Below, one piece after another: positions 5,594 to 9,879 of a stretch of 9,879 nt of DNA. The first letter of the stretch is position 1, and every line of letters begins with the position of its first letter. Location: NCBI GenBank assembly GCA_013816275.1, contig JACDER010000028.1:1-9879 (forward strand). The letters are read 5' to 3'. Source of the stretch: Actinomycetota bacterium. GTDB taxonomy: Bacteria > Actinomycetota > Thermoleophilia > Gaiellales > Gaiellaceae. Below the pieces are notes generated by a model that made no database searches, was not told the origin of the DNA, and saw only the letters and a list, made by a program, of their open reading frames with translations. The position numbers were made by a program, and so were the translations under genes.

Positions 5594-7249
5594 GTGACAT
5601 CGCTCCGCATCATCCCGCTCGGCGGTCTCGGCGAAGTGGGCAAGAACATGACGGTGTTCGAGCTCGGCGACGAGATCATCGTCGTCGACGCGGGCCTTGC
5701 CTTTCCCCGCGACGAGCATCTCGGTGTCGATCTCGTCCTCCCCGACTTCGGCTACCTCGAGGAGCGGGCCGCGAACATCCGCGCGGTCGTCCTCACCCAC
5801 GGGCACGAGGACCACGTCGGCGCGCTTCCGTACCTGCTTCGCGAGGTGCGCGTCCCGGAGGTCTGGGCGACGAAGCTGACGCTCGAGCTGGTTGCCTCCA
5901 AGCTCGACGAGCACGGCCTCATGCGCTCGACCGAGCTGCGCGAGCTCGTGCCGGAAGACGGGGCGGTGGAGATCGGGCGGTTCCGCATCGAGGCGATTCG
6001 CATGGCCCACTCCATTCCGGACTCGGTCGCCCTCGTGATCGAGTCGGAGGCGGGGCGGGTCGTCCACACGGGCGACTACAAGATCGACCATACGCCCGTC
6101 GACGGGTTCAAGACCGATGTAGGCAAGCTGGCGGAGGTGGGGAACCGCGGCGTCGACCTCCTGCTCGGCGACTCCACGAACGCCGAGCGTCCGGGCGTCA
6201 CCCAGTCGGAGCGCGTCGTCGGCGAGGCCTTCCGGCAGATCATCCCCGCGCGCACCGGGCGCGTGCTCATCTCGTCGTTCGCCTCCAACGTGCACCGCAT
6301 GCAGCAGGCGATCGACGTCGCCGTCCAGGTCGAGCGCAAGGTGGCCGTGGTCGGCCGGTCTCTGCGCAAGAACATCAACATCGCGCGCAACCTCGGCTAC
6401 ATCGACGTCCCGGAGGACACAATGATCCGCACGCAGCGGATCGACGAATTCCGCCCGCACGAGCTGATGATCCTCTGCGCCGGCAGCCAGGGCGAGCCCG
6501 TGTCCGCGCTGACGAGGATCGCCTACAACGACCATCCCGCGGTCAAGGTCGAGCGCGGCGACACGGTGATCATCTCGGCGAAGCCGATCCCCGGGAACGA
6601 GCTAAAGATCCACGACACGATCAACGGGCTGACGAAGCTCGGGGCAGAGGTGCTGCACGAAGACAACGCCCCCGTTCACGTCTCCGGCCACGGTAAGGCG
6701 GAGGAGCTGCGCACCATCCTCTCGCTGCTGCGGCCGCGGGCGGTGATGCCGGTCCACGGCGAGTACCGGATGCTGGCGGCGCACGCGCGGCTCGCGCAGG
6801 AGGCCGGGGTTCCGTCGGATTCGATCGTGATTGCGGAGAACGGCTCCGTGGTCGAGCTCACTCCGGGCGCGCCGCCGCGGATCGTCGAGCACGTGGAGGC
6901 GGGGATGACCTTCGTCGACGGGCTCGGCGTCGGGGACGTTCAGGACGTGGCGTTGCGCGACCGACGGCACCTGTCCGAGGACGGGGTTCTCATCGTGGTC
7001 GCGACACTCGCGACGAACGGGTCGGTTGCGGCCGGCCCGCCGGAGCTGATCGCACGCGGCTTCGCCGAGACGGGGCCGCTGCTCGATGAGATGCGCGAGG
7101 AAGCCAGACGCGTGCTCGACCAATGCCTGGCCGACAACGTGGACGAGATCAAGCTGCTCCAGGAACACCTCCACGACGGGATCGGCCAGCTCGTCTACGA
7201 CCGGACCAGGCGCCGGCCGATGATCCTCCCCGTCGTGATCGAGGTCTGA
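5594..7249 (+). CDS. rnj: Ribonuclease J (metallo-beta-lactamase/beta-CASP RNase)
   Basis: RNase J is a 5'-to-3' exonuclease and endonuclease that acts in mRNA decay and rRNA maturation in actinobacteria and firmicutes. The product is 551 aa, the normal length. The N-terminus is IIPLGGLGEVGKNM, typical of the family. The beta-lactamase domain has the zinc motif THGHEDH with His69, His71, Asp73 and His74, then His139 (MAHSIPD) and Asp161 (HTGDYKID). The beta-CASP part starts at about GDSTNAERPG (192-201), with SSFASNVHR (227-235), SGHGKAEEL (His366) and the last zinc ligand in PVHGEYRML (His388). The C-terminal domain of about 100 residues is complete. The frame is open far upstream inside dapA, but the strong Shine-Dalgarno and conserved start of the family fix the GTG at 5594. 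It is the fifth gene of the operon and its TGA overlaps the next ATG. Confidence 0.97.
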   Translation: MTSLRIIPLGGLGEVGKNMTVFELGDEIIVVDAGLAFPRDEHLGVDLVLPDFGYLEERAANIRAVVLTHGHEDHVGALPYLLREVRVPEVWATKLTLELVASKLDEHGLMRSTELRELVPEDGAVEIGRFRIEAIRMAHSIPDSVALVIESEAGRVVHTGDYKIDHTPVDGFKTDVGKLAEVGNRGVDLLLGDSTNAERPGVTQSERVVGEAFRQIIPARTGRVLISSFASNVHRMQQAIDVAVQVERKVAVVGRSLRKNINIARNLGYIDVPEDTMIRTQRIDEFRPHELMILCAGSQGEPVSALTRIAYNDHPAVKVERGDTVIISAKPIPGNELKIHDTINGLTKLGAEVLHEDNAPVHVSGHGKAEELRTILSLLRPRAVMPVHGEYRMLAAHARLAQEAGVPSDSIVIAENGSVVELTPGAPPRIVEHVEAGMTFVDGLGVGDVQDVALRDRRHLSEDGVLIVVATLATNGSVAAGPPELIARGFAETGPLLDEMREEARRVLDQCLADNVDEIKLLQEHLHDGIGQLVYDRTRRRPMILPVVIEV

Positions 7250-7797
7250 TGACGGCCACGACCGCACACTGGAGCGACGCTCTCGCCGAGCACGGAGTCG
7301 ACGAGGGAGCCGTCCGCCACCTGGTCGTGCAGCTGGCCGCCTGTGAGGTCTCGGCGCTCGCCTTCTGCCGCATGCTGGAGCGGTGGGCACGCGGGGAGCC
7401 CGATCCCTGCACTCCGGGGCGACGCCAGGCCGCGCTCCGGCGGGCCGCCGACCGCGTCGAGACGGCGATTGCAGGGCTCGACCGCCCGCTCGGCCGCTAC
7501 CTGCTCGAGCTCGAGCCGGAGCGGACGGAGGGGAGGTCGTGGTACGGCGAGCCCGGTGCGGCCGAGCTGATCGACTGGGAACCGGTCCTCACGCGGGCGG
7601 GCGTCCACGTGTCGGCGACCCGCGTGGCGCAGACCTATCTTGAGCTGGCGGTGCTCGTCCGCGCGCTCCAGGGTCTCTCCGCGGCCGCCGCGATGGAATC
7701 GACTCCCGACCGGAGCTCGCTCTGGGCCGGTCTGTTCGACCTGCGCGAGAACCTGCTCGGTCGCGCGGCGGAGGATTTGAGGGCGCTCGGAGCCTGA
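7249..7797 (+). CDS. Hypothetical 182-aa soluble helical protein
   Basis: I do not recognise this protein. The ATG at 7249 overlaps the rnj stop (TGATG), with GAGG at 7241-7244 as a close ribosome binding site, so it is probably made together with RNase J. The sequence has no signal peptide or membrane segment. It predicts a mostly helical cytoplasmic protein with three cysteines (Cys33, Cys41, Cys52) in the first third, a basic stretch after CTPGRRQ, and an acidic segment LELEPERTEGRSWYGEPG in the middle. The last third, from about VSATRVAQTYLELAVLVRAL, looks like a pair of helices. Codon use matches the neighbours, so it is a real gene. A role linked to RNA decay is only suggested by position. 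The reading frame continues upstream inside rnj, but that part is clearly the wrong frame there. Confidence 0.82.
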   Translation: MTATTAHWSDALAEHGVDEGAVRHLVVQLAACEVSALAFCRMLERWARGEPDPCTPGRRQAALRRAADRVETAIAGLDRPLGRYLLELEPERTEGRSWYGEPGAAELIDWEPVLTRAGVHVSATRVAQTYLELAVLVRALQGLSAAAAMESTPDRSSLWAGLFDLRENLLGRAAEDLRALGA

Positions 7798-7834
7798 AGA
7801 AACGCTGAGCTCGAGACCCTGTTCATCGGGCCGC

Positions 7835-7840
7835 TAGTCT
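7835..7840 (+). promoter_or_regulatory. -10-like TAGTCT before the FG-GAP gene
   Basis: TAGTCT fits TANNNT and ends seven bases before the ATG at 7848; no Shine-Dalgarno lies between them. It sits in the 50-base gap after the operon, so the FG-GAP gene is likely transcribed on its own and leaderless. No clear -35 element. Confidence 0.5.
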
Positions 7841-7847
7841 GCATCGA

Positions 7848-9614
7848 ATGAGGCGGACGCTTGCGGCAGCCGCCGTGGCAACTCTTCTCGTCGCGGGGAT
7901 CGCTGCGGCGCGTGAGACCTCGCCGGTCCCCGGCGGGACTGTCGAGCTCGGAACCGATGCCAGCGTCATGGTCGTCGGCGCGGTGGGAGCCGATGATGCG
8001 GGCACGTCCGTCGCGCGCGCAGGCGACGTGAACGGCGACGGCGACATGGACCTGATCGTCGGTGCCCCGGAGGCGGGCGACGACTCCGCGGGACGCGCCT
8101 ATGTCATCTTTGGGCCGCTGCAATCTCCCGTGATCGACCTGGCGGCACTCGGCGAGCAGGGTTTCGCGATCGTCGGGGAGGCGGGCGACGACCACGCCGG
8201 CTACTCCGTCGCGGCAGCCGGAGACGTGAATCACGACGGCCATGCGGACGTGATCGTCGGCGCGCCGAGTGCAGCCCCGCATGACCGCGCCGAGGCGGGT
8301 GCGGCGTACGTCGTCTTCGGGAAGAGCTCGACCGATCAGGTGGAGCTCGGCGCTCTCGGCGCACGCGGTTTCCGGATCGAGGGCGCGAAGGAGAGCGACT
8401 TCGCCGGATTCTCCGTTTCGACCGCCGGGGACGTGGACCGGGACGGGTTGGGCGACGTCATCGTCGGAGCGCCCGCGCTCGGACGGCACCGTGGCTACGC
8501 AGCCGTTGTCTTCGGGCGGCGGGGGCACGCTCCCGTTGACCTGGGCCGGCTGGGCGCCGCCGGCATCCGGATCCAGGGCGTGAACAAGCCTGTCCAGGTC
8601 GACGGCCAGATCGTCTACGACGAGACCGGGGCGTCGGTGGCACTCGCGGGTGACGTGAACGGGGACCGGCGGCCCGACCTCGTCATCGGCTCTCCCGGAC
8701 CCGGCAACGGGATCGTCACCGGCAATGCGTACGTCGTGTTCATGCCCGCCGCGAAGCGCACCGTCGAGGTCGGAGCGCTTGGCTTCGGGGGCTTCCGCAT
8801 CCAGGGGGCCCAGGGCTTCGACTATGCGGGCGAATCCGTCGCGGCCGCCGGCGACGTCAACAGCGACGGCTTCGCGGACGTCATCACCGGTGGGACGGGC
8901 GCCCACGCGGTCGGGTTCGAGGCGGGCGCCGCCTACGTCGTCTTCGGGAAGCGCGGAACGAGTTTCATCGACCTCCAGAAGCTCGCCGGCAAGGGCTTTC
9001 GCATGGACGGGGCCGAGGCCGGCGAGTACGCCGGCTGGGCGGTCGCCGGAGCCGGCAACGCCGGCGGGGACGATCACCCCGACGTATTCGTCGGCGCCCC
9101 GGGCGCAAATGGAGACTCTGGCTCCGCCTACGTCATTCTCGGGCAGAAGGAACCGAAATCGCTCAACCTCGCCGACCTGGGAAGCGGTGGGTTTCGGTTG
9201 CAGGGCCTCGCCGAGTCGGACTTCGCAGGCGCTTCCGTCGCGAACGTCGGTGACATGAACGGAGACGGCCAGCCCGATCTCGCGGTTGGAGCACCGGCCG
9301 CCGATTTCCAGGACCGCCAGAACTCCGGCGCGGTGTACGTCGTCTTCGTTCCGCCGCAACGCGCGACGCCTCCTCCGCCACCCCCGCCGCCGCTCCGGTG
9401 CCTCGTCCCTGCCGTCAAGGGGAAGACGCTGGCGGTCGCACGGGAGAGGATCAAGGCGCAGCAGTGCAGCCTCGGGAAGGTCTCACGCGCGCACTCCGCC
9501 CGAGTCAGGTCGGGTGTCGTCCTCTCGCAGAGGCCGTCCGCGGGCACGGTCCGGCAGCGCGGTGCGAAGGTCGCGCTCGTCGTCAGCCTCGGGCCCCGTT
9601 CGCGCCGTCGATAA
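7848..9614 (+). CDS. Secreted FG-GAP repeat beta-propeller protein with C-terminal PASTA domain
   Basis: The product is 588 aa. A Sec signal peptide (Arg2-Arg3, hydrophobic to about residue 18, likely cut after the AAA at 19-21) is followed by seven FG-GAP repeats. Their calcium-loop motifs start at residues 59, 125, 194, 268, 335, 403 and 468 (for example GDVNGDGDMD and GDMNGDGQPD), each followed by VGAP-like and AYVVFG strands. The spacing of 65-74 residues predicts a seven-bladed propeller like the integrin-alpha head. Residues 508-515 are eight prolines, a linker to a single PASTA domain (about 517-582: CLVPAVKGKTLAVA, then GVVLSQRPSAGTV and VALVVSLG) with Cys518 and Cys540 as a possible disulfide. 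PASTA domains can bind peptidoglycan, so the propeller may be held at the wall while presenting a ligand-binding face. There is no LPXTG or C-terminal membrane anchor; the tail is basic. Ligand unknown. Repeat six has a degenerate loop. Confidence 0.93.
   Translation: MRRTLAAAAVATLLVAGIAAARETSPVPGGTVELGTDASVMVVGAVGADDAGTSVARAGDVNGDGDMDLIVGAPEAGDDSAGRAYVIFGPLQSPVIDLAALGEQGFAIVGEAGDDHAGYSVAAAGDVNHDGHADVIVGAPSAAPHDRAEAGAAYVVFGKSSTDQVELGALGARGFRIEGAKESDFAGFSVSTAGDVDRDGLGDVIVGAPALGRHRGYAAVVFGRRGHAPVDLGRLGAAGIRIQGVNKPVQVDGQIVYDETGASVALAGDVNGDRRPDLVIGSPGPGNGIVTGNAYVVFMPAAKRTVEVGALGFGGFRIQGAQGFDYAGESVAAAGDVNSDGFADVITGGTGAHAVGFEAGAAYVVFGKRGTSFIDLQKLAGKGFRMDGAEAGEYAGWAVAGAGNAGGDDHPDVFVGAPGANGDSGSAYVILGQKEPKSLNLADLGSGGFRLQGLAESDFAGASVANVGDMNGDGQPDLAVGAPAADFQDRQNSGAVYVVFVPPQRATPPPPPPPPLRCLVPAVKGKTLAVARERIKAQQCSLGKVSRAHSARVRSGVVLSQRPSAGTVRQRGAKVALVVSLGPRSRRR
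7962..9347 (+). repeat. Seven tandem degenerate FG-GAP repeats
   Basis: Seven units of about 195-222 bases encode the blades of the propeller. Each carries a DNA core close to GCCGGxGACGTGAACGxGGACGG, shown most clearly near 8022, 8220, 8427, 8649, 8850 and 9249. The sixth unit (near 9054) has diverged at this core. The repeats belong to the protein and are not a mobile or CRISPR array. Confidence 0.85.
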
Positions 9615-9617
9615 GCT
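9612..9617 (+). promoter_or_regulatory. -10-like TAAGCT overlapping the FG-GAP stop codon
   Basis: TAAGCT fits TANNNT, shares the TAA stop of the preceding gene, and ends seven bases before the ATG at 9625. There is no Shine-Dalgarno, which again fits a leaderless transcript. Because it shares bases with a stop codon, chance is a somewhat greater concern here than at the other sites. Confidence 0.4.
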
Positions 9618-9624
9618 GGCCCGC

Positions 9625-9879
9625 ATGCGAATCTGCGCCGCCGGAATCGTCGCGCTCGCCCTGCTCGCGCTTGCCGCCTGCGGCGGGAGCGGCGCCGAGA
9701 AACCCAAGGTGAAGGTGGTCGCGGGAGCCAAGCCGGCCGCGCCTCCACCGGAAGCCGACGTCGTGAGCGGTAACGCCGAAGGTGAGCAGGGGAAAGCCCC
9801 GGAGGAATACTGGACCGCGGAGCGGATGCGGAACGCGACGCCCGTCGACCTCATCTCCAAGCCCGGAAAGCCGCAGGAC
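9625..9879 (+). CDS. Lipoprotein, N-terminal part; possible secreted trypsin-like peptidase
   Basis: The frame is open from the ATG to the end of the window (85 codons), so the gene is cut off. The first 19 residues form a lipoprotein signal: Arg2, the hydrophobic run IVALALLALAA, and a lipobox LAAC with Cys19. A Gly/Ser spacer, a Lys/Val/Pro/Ala-rich disordered linker and an acidic segment follow. Near the end of the visible part is EYWTAERMRNATPVD. A phrase of the type YWTxERMxxAxP precedes the catalytic domain in many actinobacterial secreted trypsin/V8-like serine peptidases, as I recall. This makes a peptidase downstream plausible, but no catalytic residue is visible here. The start follows the FG-GAP stop by ten bases and sits seven bases behind a TAAGCT box. 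Codon use fits a real gene. Confidence 0.75.
   Translation, partial: MRICAAGIVALALLALAACGGSGAEKPKVKVVAGAKPAAPPPEADVVSGNAEGEQGKAPEEYWTAERMRNATPVDLISKPGKPQD

Noticed and set aside
4582..5679. Long antisense ORF (365 codons) across dapA
   Set aside because: High-GC shadow frame; dapA on the + strand has all catalytic residues in place, while the antisense product has no recognisable motif.
5528..6535. Antisense ORF (335 codons) over rnj
   Set aside because: Same reason: rnj motifs are unambiguous and the antisense product is compositionally biased.
7798..7847. Intergenic gap after the operon examined for a terminator
   Set aside because: It contains short palindromes such as GAGCTC and CTCGAG, but no stem of useful length followed by T residues.
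7962..9347. Regularly spaced repeats considered as a CRISPR-like or mobile array
   Set aside because: Units are about 200 bases, degenerate, in frame and explained fully by FG-GAP protein repeats.
7635..9359. Very long antisense ORF (574 codons) opposite the FG-GAP gene
   Set aside because: It mirrors the repeats of the + strand gene, its product is a low-complexity mix of Asp, Arg, Val and Gly without a domain, and the + strand has a clear signal peptide, FG-GAP and PASTA motifs.

Overview
The window is dense, high-GC, actinobacterial-type DNA with every supported gene on the + strand. The best guess is a deep-branching actinobacterium of the Thermoleophilia type (Gaiellales/Solirubrobacterales relatives). 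This rests on strong G/C preference at third codon positions, frequent GTG/TTG starts, the M16 peptidase-dapB-x-dapA-rnj gene order known from actinobacteria, and small secreted or lipoprotein genes with short hydrophobic leaders. The taxonomic guess is inference; no rRNA or tRNA lies in the window.

Left part (1-1641): the 3' end of a membrane-protein gene, a lipoprotein overlapping it by GTGA, then two short membrane-protein ORFs (844-1143 and 1143-1487). These two look like the halves of one protein separated by a frame change. A codon-biased hydrophobic segment (1487-1612) without a usable start codon follows.

Middle part (1642-7797): a tightly packed operon. It holds an M16 zinc peptidase, dapB, a long tandem-domain dCTP deaminase, dapA, ribonuclease J (rnj), and a 182-aa protein of unknown function. 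Most junctions are 4-5 base stop/start overlaps; only rnj has a textbook Shine-Dalgarno. dapB and dapA encode consecutive late steps of the diaminopimelate/lysine pathway (DapA first, DapB second), feeding peptidoglycan and lysine. The deaminase feeds dUTP/dTMP synthesis. It sits where many actinobacteria carry thyX, so the slot keeps its pathway theme with a different enzyme.

Right part (7798-9879): a secreted seven-repeat FG-GAP beta-propeller protein with one C-terminal PASTA domain, then the start of another lipoprotein cut by the window end. Its N-terminus resembles the leader part of secreted trypsin-like peptidases.

A recurring regulatory pattern is a TANNNT box 6-9 bases upstream of the start codon at 844, 1642, 7848 and 9625. 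This fits leaderless transcription from the start codon. No CRISPR array, insertion sequence, prophage or tRNA is visible. The operon is mostly conserved housekeeping content; the points worth a second look are the split gene, the orphan coding segment, the dCTP deaminase in the thyX position, the compact DapB and the FG-GAP/PASTA fusion.
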